Below are positions 10,072 to 22,000 of a DNA stretch of 64,000 bases, piece after piece. The position numbers and the translations under genes are program-made. The number at the start of each line of letters is the position of its first letter. Position 1 is the stretch's first letter. The notes below the pieces were generated by a model. The model had not been told where the DNA came from. It ran no database searches and saw nothing but the letters and a program-made list of their open reading frames with translations. Location of the stretch: assembly GCA_028023455.1 (NCBI GenBank), contig JAQFVV010000181.1, positions 1,680,001 to 1,744,000 on the forward strand, in the 5' to 3' direction. Source of the DNA: Epiperipatus broadwayi. Taxonomy: Eukaryota; Onychophora; Udeonychophora; Euonychophora; Peripatidae.

Positions 10072-13000
10072 GCACTATTATTATATCAACATTCTTATTA
10101 TACATCACTAAATTAATCATCCAACTGGCTTGAAAATAATGTGAGATTACTTCTATTAGGGCTTGAATTTTGTATTTAAAATTTTAAATTTAATTTGAAT
10201 TCTCAATTACATTAATAGTATAGTAACTTATTAATGTATATTTGTTGTAACAAAAATTTTCATTACCTTCCTCTATATATTGTATATTAACCATCTTGAC
10301 ATTAATCTAATATTTTTTAAGGATGATCTCATTTATATTTTTCTCTATAAAAGGAGAATTATAATGATACAAAGTATCAATCAGAAAACAAGGAATTATG
10401 TAATAGGCAAATCCTTTTGTATTTTATATTGCTAGAAAGTGTACAGATTGAAAATAAGAATATTAACATAACAGGCAACTCATCTTTGGGATCATAGTAT
10501 ACTGCCAGGAAATATTGATCAGAAACAAAGAACTGGCATATAAATCAAATATCTTATATATTAATATATTGCTACATGATACAGATTAGAAAATAAGGAA
10601 ATTAATATACAAGACAAGTTACTTTGATATTGTGGTATGATAACATTGAATATTTCCTCAAACATTATTGTTAAAATGTAATACATTAAAATCATAACAT
10701 TCTATACTGAACCAAGAATTCATTGAGACATAAATTCTCTGTTATTTCAAAACTTCAAAATATCTCTAGTACTATTGCTAAATCAATAGAATATATTTAT
10801 TTTGACCAGATTAATCAATGGATAATATTTTCCCTATAATCATTTTTGGAATTTTTTAGATATGAATGCTGCCACTGATTTTGGTCAATTAAATATAACT
10901 AGTATAATGGAAAAATAATTTAGAAAAATATTATTTCCATATAATTTAGGTTTCATTTTACTATTCTCACTATTTCTTTCTATAAGTAATTGCTATTATA
11001 AATGAGAATGCTACATCCATAACAAGATGATTAAATGTTGAAAATACACATGCATAAAGTCAAAGATACCAACAATTTACACATTATTTAATTATAGAAT
11101 TAAATTTTACTCTTTTAAATTATTTTATTCAAGATAATATACCTACCTGGCATAAGTTTATGAAAACAATATCAATTATGAATATAATTTACTAATTATT
11201 TATAAATCCTGGGGATTAATTAATATTAATTAGTGAGACAACTACAACTCAAATTCTTAAAAATGTAATATAATGGCGTTAATAAATCATGGTACTTTGT
11301 AAATAAGTTATCATAACAATGTAAAGAAAAAAAAGAAAATGGGTTAAGATCATTTGTTACAAGTAATGTATTAGGAGTCATTAATTATTTAATAGTTATT
11401 ATGTTAAAATAAATATTTTAAATGATTTTTAGTTTATAGTTTAAAATAAATAGATATTTAGACTTTATAATCAATAAATACATGATCTAACAACTGACTA
11501 CTGAATGAAAGTTGCTTAATAGTATTGTTATGATGCATTATGAATGAAAACATAAATAAAGCCACGAACAGAAGAGCATGAAGAGGGTTATTTTTTATCC
11601 TAATTATAAATGTTATGCATTTATTTTTATTCTGTATAAGTATAGCTATCTAGACTTTAGTAATGCCAAGAATAGAAGTAGTAATGATAGTCAATGAGTT
11701 GACCTATTCAATCCTAGGTCAATGTGAACCCGGTAGCACTCAATGGGATCAACTTATAACATCAAATTTGTTACTTTCACATGTTGTTGTCAATAGCAAT
11801 CCTCTAGTCATCCTTTAGCTCCTCCTTTCTTGCATTCCATCTTCACTTATGCATATGATGATATATCCAATCCCATCAAATGTTTTCCATTAACAATATA
11901 TGTATTGATAGTTTATAAACTATATACAAGATCTAAGATAAAGTATATTACAATGAATTATTTTAGCAATATCTATAATATACAAAAAAAAAAAAAAGCA
12001 GTATTGTAGACAAGTGCCTACAAATCTATTCATATTGAACTCAATCAAAAACAAATCCCAATTAAAGTTGATTAAGCCTGGTAGATGTTTTGATTTTAAA
12101 AATCACTTCACTTTTAGCTAGAAATTCCCAATTCATGAGTATCAACTTTTAGTACTACACTTTTTATATATAACTCATATTATGTTGCCATGAAGAAAAT
12201 GCTGAAAGATTAATTACTGTACTTAGTACTTGATTTTCTATCAAGTTTAAATTTGTCATTTTATTTATTAAATAAATAGCTACTTCTTGATGAACAATTA
12301 AGAAAATGGTAATTTTTTAATTTTGTTATTTATTGTGTTCAAAGTTTTTAAATATATTATTCTAAATTACACTATGGAAAACTTAACAACAGATAAATGT
12401 TTAATTTATTTTTAGCTTTGAAAAATTAATTTTTAATGATTTTTTAAAATAATTTCTTGGTAACTACTTGAAATGTTTGTGTATTTTAAAAAAAAAAAAA
12501 AAAGATAGCCAAAGGCAACAGTGGACAACATGACATACATTCTTAGGTCATTATTCAATATTTGAGATGAGAAATACTTATGAATAATATATCATAAAGT
12601 AAATTATAAATGATCCTGTTTCTACAATTTTAATATGCCTATTTATTTTATGTAAATGTTTAACTTTGAAAACATAAAATAGATAGAAGGCATTCACAAC
12701 CTTTTAAAAAACATTATTTAACTTATCTTTTTTTCTCTCTATATATATACACATTGGAATTCTGTTAATCACTATATTCTTTTCTAAATTTTAAAAGATT
12801 AAGCAATTATATAATTTTGAAACAAAACCATATAGTTCCATCAAATCAAATATTTTACTTCATATATATATATATGGCCATCCATATGAAATTAATAATG
12901 AAAGTTAAACCATCTAAGGATTTTAACTTTGATATATTGTACTACAAAAAAATATGCAAGAAATTTAAGCAAAGAAAATTATACATATTTTCAATGAAGT

Positions 13001-13185
13001 CCATTTAATTTAATGCTATATATTTTATAAGATAAATATAAGTCATAAATCATAAGTAAATCAAAAAATTGATAATTTCTACTTTTATCAAATAATAACT
13101 ATACAAACTTATTCCTCCAAACAATGGAAACCAATTAATAAAAAGAGCAGTAGGAATAATTCTTTGTAATAAATTTAAGTAAATA
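10072..13185. other. AT-rich DNA without a recognisable gene
   Basis: I see no gene. A less AT-rich patch near 11650-11880 (with CCTAGGTCAATGTGAACCCG) may be an old repeat fragment but matches nothing else in the window. Poly-A runs occur at about 11984 and 12489, and a TA run at about 12863. Confidence 0.5.
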
Positions 13186-14267
13186 CCATGTTTCCCCAAA
13201 AATAAAACCTAACTAAAAATAAAGCACGATTTTCAAAGTTGCTTCTAATATAAGCCCTACATAATAACCCTTAGTTAAGATTGGCAGCCCAATAGATGGC
13301 TTTTGTTTGCCCATTAAAACATACTTTGGACATATTGAATTAAAAAGTAATGAATGTATAAATAAACAATATTATTGACATTAATGCTTTAAATAAATGA
13401 TAATATAAATTATATGTTCTTTTATACTTTCCTGTCGACTATTTTCGACAAACACCACAAGACAGCATATGGGATAATTTATAAGTTGTTTTATATATTT
13501 TTAGGTAGTTATTTTATTTAATACTTACAATTAGAATGCTTGATTTAGTTTTAGTTTCAACATGGTAGCTTTTAAATATGCAAGATAAAAGAAAAATTAG
13601 TTTGATTTCTTAAACATTTTTTTCTCCTGAAAGATTTTATTAAAATAATGAAAGTGATTTTAAAAATCAAAGTTTTGCTTAAGTTAAATCAGATTCTTTT
13701 TCTCCTAAAGAAAAGTTTTTTAAAAGAATACCAAGCAAGGCCATTGCAAATAATTTGCAAAGTATTTACAATTTGCGTACTTGATAACAGGTAGACGTGG
13801 TTGAGTCATATATGAATCTTCATAATTCAATATGTCATATGTTATTATGGATGTATTTAATGTTCAAGTGTGAAATAAATAAAACATTTTCTGAATTTTT
13901 ATACTTGCAATTTTTTAACAAACTCTTATTAACCGTAATCATTCTTGTTATCACTTTTGTCTTGCAAGTCTTCAGTTAACACTTGATTTAATAGTATAAA
14001 TTTAAATGGAATAATATTCTGATCACCAGAGAAGATGAGTGCAAAAAAGGACTATTCTGATGAGTACAAGAAAAGAATTGTAGAGTGCTCGCAGTGTAAG
14101 AATCTTACAGATTTCTGTAAAGAGAAGTATTTGAATAAATGTACGTTTTTATACTTGAAATGTAGACTTTTGTACATGAAAAATAAAACATCCTCTGAAA
14201 TAAGTCCTACATTGTCATTTGAAGCAAACTATAATATATGACTGGCATTATTTTTAGGGAATCATGT
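13186..14267. mobile_element. TA-inserting DNA transposon remnant, copy A (Tigger/pogo-like by inference)
   Basis: The left end CCATGTTTCCCCAAAAATAA and the reverse complement of the right end (CATGATTCCCTAAAAATAA) are terminal inverted repeats; both are bordered by TA, the usual duplication of Tc1/mariner-type elements. Near the right end, 14035-14241 holds an open frame of 68 codons beginning MSAKKDYSDEYKKRIVE, which resembles the N-terminal helix-turn-helix start of pogo/Tigger-type transposases. No DDE catalytic part remains, so the copy is internally deleted. A second copy lies at 47983-48953 with the same order of sequence blocks. The superfamily assignment rests on the TA flanks and this short peptide. 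Confidence 0.75.
14035..14241 (+). pseudogene. transposase N-terminal fragment
   Basis: The frame starts MSAKKDYSDEYKKRIVECSQ and continues with an alternating charged/hydrophobic pattern typical of a DNA-binding helix-turn-helix start. It breaks down after about 40 residues. It lies entirely inside DNA transposon copy A, near its right terminal repeat. The counterpart in copy B (about 48735-48850) carries frameshifts. I infer a decayed transposase; no catalytic residues are present. Confidence 0.5.
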
Positions 14268-15273
14268 TAAGTCGCAAAAGTTTTAAATACAGTTAGTCTC
14301 TCCCCTCCAATATATGCTATCATTAAAAGTTTCATTTAAAACAAATAAAAAAATTGCTTTTTTATCAAAATAATTGTATTTTTTTTCTTCTTTTCTCACT
14401 GAAAACACTAGGAATGGATAGTTCAAACATTATTATGATGTTTTGTTTTTATTTCCCTAACAAAATATTTATTTTATTTAATGCTTTTCATAAGAGATTT
14501 TTTTTTTAATTTTGACAAAAAATACAGTATAGATAAATGAATACACCAAACTTCTTTTTAAATCTTGTTTTTTTTTTATATTATTATTGTAAAAATATAA
14601 CTACATACCAACATTTCGACTATTTTATAATATAGTCTTTTTCAAAGAAAACTGAAAAATAAAAATATATATATATCTAAAAATGATTAAATTATTTACA
14701 TCATTTTAAAGATACTTAAATATATGTTTTTAAATTTGTCAAGCACAAAAGACAAATACATTGTCCAATAAAATCTAAAATCAGAGTAGGAGTAAGATTA
14801 TGTGATAAATGAAGAGCTAGATTTCAATCTAATAGTTCTTTGATCATTATGTAAATTATTAAGAAAGTATTTTTTGTCCAATAAAAATCTAGCAATGATT
14901 TAAAAGCAGAAAGAAAAAGTGACATAGAATAACAAATTCTATTAATTAAAATTAATGTAATTTTTGCTTTATCGAATTTTTTAAAAAGGAAAATAACTTA
15001 ACTGAAACATCCTATTTATAAATGCAATCTAACCATTTATTAATTTTTATGGCTTTATATGAAAACCTAAATACTGAGTCAGAATGTTGTTTTGTTGCAT
15101 TACCCATTAATCTCATCTATTAATGAGATGACAACTACTCATACACATGTAAGAGGTCTTGCAAATCTTACAAAAGATTCCACAGATCTTTTGGGCCTTA
15201 AGATGGATTGAATCCTTAGATTAAGTTAAAACATTATGTTTTTGATTGTGTGACTATATTAATACATAATATG
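14268..15273. other. AT-rich spacer with a degenerate ribozyme-like hairpin
   Basis: Apart from the hairpin at 14610-14646 there is no recognisable gene. A short perfect palindrome (ATCTCAT...ATGAGAT) lies at about 15110-15130. Confidence 0.45.
14610..14646 (-). ncRNA. degenerate hammerhead-like motif
   Basis: On the minus strand the order is TTTGAAAAA, stem GACTAT, loop, stem ATAGTC, then GAAATGTTGG. This is the same layout as the better preserved motif at 18427-18456 and as the CTGANGA / stem II / GAAAC core of hammerhead ribozymes found in Penelope-like elements. The conserved CTGANGA is mutated (TTGAAAA), so self-cleavage is unlikely. It probably marks the end of an old element. Confidence 0.35.
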
Positions 15274-15550
15274 TGGAATTTTCTGTTTATAATTATTTAA
15301 TTAGAAAGAGCAATAGCCAATCAAGGTTAATTGCTGAAGGCTAAGAAAGAAAGGTGAAACTGTCAGGATAATGGAATTGAAAAAAGAAATCTCCTTTGAT
15401 TGCCATTCCAGATCTAATATAGAGACAAAGTGCTGCAGTTTACATATATAGGTGCATTAGCCTGACAGCTTCACTTTCTTTCTCTGTGTTGGCCAGTTAC
15501 CTGTCCTAGTAAGAGTTTTCTAATTAAATAATTATAAACAGAAAACTCCA
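15274..15550. mobile_element. foldback MITE, 277 bp
   Basis: The left arm (15274-15367) and the reverse complement of the right arm (15461-15550) match over about 90 bp, beginning TGGARTTTTCTGTTTATAAT and ending near GTGAARCTGTCAGG. The spacer is about 95 bp and non-coding. A transcript would fold into a long hairpin. I could not define a target-site duplication. Confidence 0.85.
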
Positions 15551-16259
15551 TGAACTAGATACTTCCATTTGAAAATTGTCAAAAATATATTATTATATTA
15601 ATACTGTTTCATCTTAATAAATGCTGTATAATTGCCTGTAGTATTGTTTGCACAAAATACAAAAGCTTTCTTTCACTGCACCACTTTTATCCTTAATTTT
15701 TTTCACTTTGTTCAACACTAGCCATAATATATATATATATATATATATTACTAACACCAAAATCCTGTCCAGATGTGACAATCAAAGAGCCCATTGAACT
15801 TTTTAAACAATCAGAACTCATTAATAAAAAAGTATAATTTAGTTATGTTATTTTTCATTTAGAAAAATTTCATAAAATATATTGAAGAAAATCTCATTTA
15901 ATTCAATTCCAGTTTATTATTTTCCATTAACTCACCCACCTGCTTCTGAAGCTTTGTTAAATTTTTATTGAAAAAAAAAAATTCTGTTTGAATGATTTAT
16001 ATAAAATATATTGATCAAAAAAACAATTTTATTCAAATCCAGCTTATTTATCATTATTCTCTCCTTCCCCTTTATATTGTTTCTGGATTTTACTACATAA
16101 AATATTTGTCACATGTCTGATAAATATAAATTAAAATGAACAGCTTTCTTATTTTTGACTATCTCTGCAACATCGGGATGGGCTAATAGAATTCCATCAA
16201 GCTATTGATATAACATTAAAATTAAATATATAAGTGAACAAATGTTCATATTTTTTATC
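15551..16259. other. AT-rich spacer
   Basis: No gene is recognised. A TA microsatellite lies at 15726-15749. The stretch ends at the 3' boundary of the minus-strand LINE that follows. Confidence 0.5.
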
Positions 16260-16475
16260 ACTTTAATATCCTATCATCATCATTGTCAATCATTATCAAT
16301 TCACTGCAAGATGAAGATCTCTCAAAGTTGAATCCATCTTCTCTAATCTGTAGCCTCTCCCCTTCACATCATCTCTGCACACATTTTTATTTCATCCATC
16401 CATCTCACATGAGGTCTCTTTCTTGTCTTTTACAATTTCTTGGAATCCCATTTAAGATTTCCATTGTCCATCTAT

Positions 16476-16931
16476 TTATTTATATCTTCTAGCAATATGT
16501 CCAGCCCAACTCCACTTCAGTCTTTTAATTATTTCAATAATGTCAGTAACACCAGTTTGTTCTCTTATCCATATATTACATTTTCGATCTCTTCTTGTTA
16601 CTCCTAACATGGATCTCTCCATACTTCTTTGAGTGGTCTGATGTCTTTGTATTGCTCTTCTATTAAGTGTCCAAATCTCAGATCCATAAGTAAGAACTGG
16701 TAAAACACATTTTTTAAAAACCTTCCTTTTCAAACACATAGGCATATTTCCTTTCAGCATTAAGTTATTTCTACCAAAAGCAATCCAATCAAGTTTAATT
16801 CTATGATTAATTTCATCCATTATGTTTCCATCTGTAGTAATAATCTGACCAAGGTATTTATAGTTATTAACTTCTTCTAACTCATCATAATCAGTCTTTA
16901 TTTTCAACTTTGGAGAAAATTCATTGAACAT
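16476..16931 (-). pseudogene. LINE C-terminal fragment (longest open stretch of LINE 1)
   Basis: This 151-codon frame is the best preserved piece of LINE 1. It covers the region after the RT palm: YKYLGQIITTDG, then VLPVLTYGSEIWTLNRR, then RMLGVTRRDR-like residues and a terminal WSWAGHIARR. These are familiar from RTE-like LINE proteins often mis-annotated as craniofacial development protein 2-like. It has no start of its own and continues the decayed RT frame upstream. Confidence 0.9.
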
Positions 16932-17201
16932 TATTTCAATCTTTTTAACATTTACCTTAGTCCTACTTACCTACTTTCATCTGATAACTCTTGCAACATA
17001 TCTCTGAAGTAATATTTTCAAAAATAATTACATCATCTGCAAAATCTATATAACTTAAATAATCTCAATTTACTTTCACTCCTTTAGCTTCCCATTTTAA
17101 TTCACAAAATACTTCTTTCAGCACTGTTATAAAAAGTTTTGGAGATATGGAGTCACCCTATCTTATACCCTTCTCAATGTTAACCTTCCTAGTATCATTA
17201 T

Positions 17202-17459
17202 CTAATAGTTGTTGTTGCATTTATAATTATTCTTCACAATATGACAATATCCTGGGACTATACCTTGATGATCCAATGTTTTAATCACTGAAGAAATGCT
17301 TATAGAATCAAATGTCTTTTCATAATCTACAAATCCAAAGCATAATGGCAACTCATATTTATTGGTCCTTTCTATAACTTCTCTCAATACTTGGATATGC
17401 TCTACTGTACTAAAACTACTTTTAAATCCAGCTTGCTCTCTTGTTTGGTTGAAATCCAA
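17202..17459 (-). pseudogene. LINE reverse-transcriptase fragment
   Basis: The frame contains REQAGFKSSFSTVEHIQVL and FVDYEKTFDSI, which correspond to the fingers/palm motif of LINE reverse transcriptases including the first conserved Asp region. The end of the frame loses similarity through a frameshift; the catalytic FADD is found downstream in another frame at about 17020-17052. Confidence 0.88.
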
Positions 17460-18313
17460 TGTTTTCTGTTGACGAATTGTAATTATCTTGATAAAAATTT
17501 TGTATAAAAGTGATAAAAGGCTGATAGGTCTGTAATATGTTATATCTTTTTATCACATTTTTTAAATATTAATATTAATATTGCATTCTTCCAATCATCT
17601 GGTACATCTTTATCATTTAGACATTTGGTATATAACTGACAAAAAAAAATTATATTTCTTCACCTGCTTTTTTTAATATATCGATTATAATTCTATCATT
17701 ACCTGGGGCTTTTCTTTTCTTGATAAATTTAATTGCACGTCTCACTTCTTCATTTAAAAGTCTGAACAATTCAAAAGATGTAGGAGTTGTTCTTTATTAC
17801 TATATAATTCTTGATAGAACTCTTCTACCCATTTCATGATATCATTTCTCTTTTTAGTAATAGTTCCATCTTTTTTTTCTTATTGCAGATATAAGTTTTC
17901 TATCAATACCAAAATGCTATTTTAGACTCGAGATTTTTATTCTCTTCTATAGCTTTCCTTGCTAATTCACAATTATACTTTCTTATATCATCATCGATTC
18001 TTTTTCATACCATTTTACAAAATTCGAGATATTCAATCTTTTTAATGCATTATTTTTATGTATCTTCATATTCCTTCTTTTCTTCATAAATTCTCTAGTC
18101 TTAGTAGAAATTTTATTGGTCAATTGCTGCTTTTTTCTACCAGCTATCTTTGTTGCAGTTTTTAAAAATATATCACTTATTTTCTTCTTAATTTCATTCA
18201 AATCTGAATCATATTTAAAATCTACTAATACTTGAAACCGATTTGCCAGTTCTAATTTAAATTCATTTGAATGTTTCTGAAGATTCGGAATATTAACTAT
18301 AAATATTGTTTTT

Positions 18314-18540
18314 CTTATATAAATACAATTTATTCAAAGCACTTCCAAAACTTTTTAGCAAAACCCTTTATTTGTACATAGCCTGCAGTTTTCTTCATTT
18401 TTTTAAGAGATTAAAGTAAATTCACTCTGAAGAAGACTGTAGGACAGTCGAAACATAGATATATGTATGCATATATGTATAAATAAAGGGTTTTGCTAAA
18501 AAGTGTTCAAAGTGCTTTGAATAAATTGTATTTATATAAG
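18314..18540. mobile_element. Penelope-like hairpin element inserted in LINE 1
   Basis: The arms 18314-18380 and 18474-18540 are inverted copies of about 67 bp with only a few differences; each contains the block AAATAAAGGGTTTTGCTAAA. Between them on the plus strand sits a hammerhead-type core at 18427-18456. Penelope-like elements are known to carry hammerhead motifs in their terminal repeats and to leave inverted terminal fragments, so I read this as a truncated Penelope-like terminal repeat. No Penelope RT or GIY-YIG frame is present. It lies between minus-strand endonuclease sequence (higher coordinates) and linker sequence of LINE 1, so it arrived later. Confidence 0.6.
18427..18456 (+). 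ncRNA. hammerhead-type ribozyme motif
   Basis: The sequence CTGAAGA is followed by a 6-bp stem (GACTGT / ACAGTC) with a three-base AGG loop and then directly GAAAC. This is the CUGANGA, stem II, GAAAC order of the hammerhead core. One extra A lies between CTGAAGA and the stem. A possible short stem III follows (ACAT near a TATGTAT), but a matching stem I is not obvious, so activity is uncertain. The motif lies inside the hairpin element at 18314-18540. Confidence 0.5.
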
Positions 18541-18756
18541 ATATTGCAGCAAATTAAAGAAAAGAGTATTTTTGTGATATTTCTGAAGGATTGTTTCTCT
18601 TAATAATTTTTTCTCTCTAATCGATGATCACTTCCTATGTTGAATTTATTAAGAACATTTCTTGAAATATGTATTTTCTATTAGTCAAAATATAATCCAA
18701 TTCTGCTGGCACCTTCATTTGGATGCTGCCATGTCCATTTCCTTTTCACATTTTTC

Positions 18757-19044
18757 TCAAAAAAAGAATCCATAATATAGTTTTTCTGCAAGCTTCACAA
18801 ATCTATGTCCTCTCTCATTTCTATTATCATAACCAAATTTACCTACAGCACTTTCATCTTTCATTTGTTTACCAATTCTAGCATTAAAGTCTCTTAATAT
18901 CTTGTATATATAGTTATATAAAAGTAAATTTGTAATTTTATTGTACCGTGGTTCTTGTTGGTTCTTGTTAAATCTCATTAACATTATTCTTATAAAGATC
19001 TGGTTTCTGCTATTTAACAACACAATTTTCATTCTTTTTCGCAA
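18757..19044 (-). pseudogene. LINE endonuclease fragment
   Basis: The frame contains DFNARIGKQMKDESAVGKFG and NERGHRFVKLAE. The GDFNAR-type motif carries catalytic residues of apurinic-like LINE endonucleases; here Gly is replaced (RDFNARIG). The N-terminal half has no similarity and is probably decayed. It continues downstream into WTWQHPNEG in another frame. Confidence 0.85.
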
Positions 19045-19070
19045 TCAATTACAATAATCATAGTCAACAG

Positions 19071-22000
19071 TCATCTTTTGTATAAGTATTAATCATTAAC
19101 TAAGATAACACTATCCACTTCTTTAAAGATATTCAATATATTTAATAGTAATTTTATTGGCCTAATGGAAAAAATTTTACATATAAAATTAAGTTATATT
19201 TGACAAATTATAAATATAAAACATAAGTTCTAACTTTTTTGAATGATACTTGGGAACATTATAATCCATATAATAATTCTGGAAAAATAATATTAAATCA
19301 ATAAATTCATTTCTTAATTTAAGAGACCTTACATTCAATTAGAAAAAATATGACTATTTTTCAGTATTTTTATTGAGTATAAGTTATTTTACCATGATTA
19401 CTTAAGAATCAAGTCTATTTATTTAATTTAATAAATTTATCAATAAATCTAACTAAGCAAAAAATAATATTTTATATTTGAGGTAGATTAGTGTATATTT
19501 TAAAATAATTATAAAAATAATTTTTTTCTTCTCTAACTTTCTAAATGGTATTTTATAATTTTCAATCTAAAATTCTGAACAATAATACTATTGATTAATC
19601 CAAAACTTGATTATATTATCCTAAGAAAGGTATTTTTACAAAAACTTAGAAAAATTAACTACCTAAATGGACTAAAATTTTTATAGACTTATTTTTTTGC
19701 TCAATAATGAAACAGTATCAAATTTATGATGGTTAATTTCTTGACTGGAATATATATTTATATCAATAATAGCTGTGAAATAAGAGATGAGGCAGGATGT
19801 CAAATTTCTTCAATTTATAATATGTTAATACATCACTATATATATTATTTATTAATGCAATCTTTATTTTAATACTTACTGTAGGGAAAGTTTTAGTGAT
19901 GTGACTTTTATTGTAAGTAAAACATATCAGTATGGAAATCAAATATAGTATATCCATAAGGAAATCTACACTACATCTTATGATAAACATCTGGATAGTC
20001 AACAAAGCAGAAAAACCAACACAAGCTAAATTCAAGACTATAGTTAAAATAATAGTACTGAAATTACTAAGTTGAGTAACCTAGGATGCAAAAATGATAT
20101 GACTAAATAATATAGGGGTTATACATATAAAATACTAGTAGTGATTGAGAATTCTGTCGGATTTGTGGTTGGATATCTTCATTAGTAAATTATAAATTTC
20201 CACACAGTAGTGAAACACCAAGAAGCGAACTACTTCAAATTCTACTTTTACAAGCAGAGAAAGAATCTCTGGTGGAAACCAAACCTCAGTTCTTTACAAC
20301 ATATATAGATTGAACATTATTAGCATAAAATGCCAAATAATTTTAAATGTTGTGATAACCAAAAAGAAATACATCATGTTTTGGCAAACTAAAGATCTCT
20401 TGTGCTTTTGTGTTAGATTCCATCTATATGCACATACATAAGGCTATAATAGTTAACAACCCAGCAGTAAGAAAAGTGTTATAATTATCAATATGTAAAA
20501 ACCCATGCTAAGTTAAAATATATATATATATTACTTGTAAAATATGAAGAACAATCATGGAAACATTGAGTTTTGCATATTAAACAAATAAAATAATATT
20601 CTTATAATAAGAAGTAAAGAAAAATAATATACTGGAAAGGAAGTTTTAAAAATAATGGCAATAATCTAAGAGATATATAAAATTAATATCAGTTATCATT
20701 TGCAAATCAAAGACTTCATTATTTATAATTTTATTTATAAATTTAAATAAAAGTCATTTGTTGATTCTGAGTCTTTCAGCTTAAAATAAATATCAAACAA
20801 TTATAATAATGATTATTCTTAGAACTGAGATTATACATATAATTAGATAATTCAGTGTAATCTAACTCAATATTAGGGAAACAGATCCAAAGGCTAACGA
20901 CCCCCTTCCCCCCAGGATGAAAGCCCAATCTCTCACAATACATAAATATCATATAACTTACAAAGAAATAAACCATTTTGTTGTTATAACTTCATTTAAC
21001 ATTGAAATATTTTAATTTATCATCATTTCTATAAAATTATATTTTCATATCCTATTTTATTTATTGGCCATTCTATTAATTTATTTGCTTGAGATTTAAG
21101 AATATGAATTTTTTAGTTCCTTTTTAAAAAACTGCAGTTTATTTCCAAATGAAACTGATTTTAAAAATATTAATATTTTTTAAGAGAATATTTAGATTTT
21201 ATTTTACTTAAATGGTGTCAATTTATAGGGAATATTATTATTTCATGATGTTAAGTGAACTTGAAACATGAGACAATTTTTATCATTATTGAATTATTCT
21301 GCAGTTTACTAGAATTTGTTTTGCTTTTGTTTGTTTTTTTTATCAGTAATAGTTTGATAAAAGCAATAATAAAATGACAAAATAAATCTTAATGTTTATA
21401 TGTCCTTTATAACCTGGAATTATACTTCAATAATTTTTATCATATAAACTTATAAATATTTGTCAGTATTTGTCAATAAAATATATGTATCTCTTCCCCT
21501 CAAAATAAAAAACATTTCTAATATATTGTAACAAAATAATTATAATAGAGCAAAAAAAAAAAGCAAACAATGATAACTATTTGAAGGCATTCATATATAA
21601 GTATGCTGACTGTGTTTATAAAGATATATTTGTAATGCTATGCAAAGAGAGAAGCAGATGCACAAATATGAAGTGCTGTAATAAGGATGTATGTAATTTA
21701 ATAAATATTCATTGTCATATGTCCTATTACTCATGTTAATAAAATGTGAATACTAGTTGTTATTTTATAATATAACTCTCAAGACACCATTCACATAATT
21801 CTAAAGAATGATATAGATCACAGACACATCAAATTTCATTTGACCAGTGATAGTTTCTTTGATAGGAAGAATTCTATGTCAAATATGTATACAAGAGTGT
21901 AAGATACACAAAAAAAAATTAATCTAGTATTTTCAAGGCTGCAGAAAAGTGTTTACTGTTATCTAGATGGAGATTGTTTAATTCCTCTTTAAGGCCTTAA

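Larger units (their letters stand above)
16260..19070 (-). mobile_element. RTE-like LINE, copy 1 (decayed, near full domain set)
   Basis: Read on the minus strand, the domains appear in the order expected of an endonuclease plus reverse-transcriptase LINE. The endonuclease part holds DFNARIGK (about 18871-18894), NERGHRFVKLAE and a GSDHRL end (about 18615-18635). The RT part holds KAPGNDR (about 17691-17712), REQAGF and FVDYEKTFDS (about 17310-17450), and the catalytic FADD in SYIDFADDVIIF (about 17020-17052). The C-terminal part holds YKYLGQ (about 16850) and AGHIARR (about 16480). Frameshifts and stops scatter throughout, so it is dead. The 3' end runs into an ATGATGATAGG-type simple tail (about 16265-16285). 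A Penelope-like hairpin interrupts it at 18314-18540. Confidence 0.9.
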
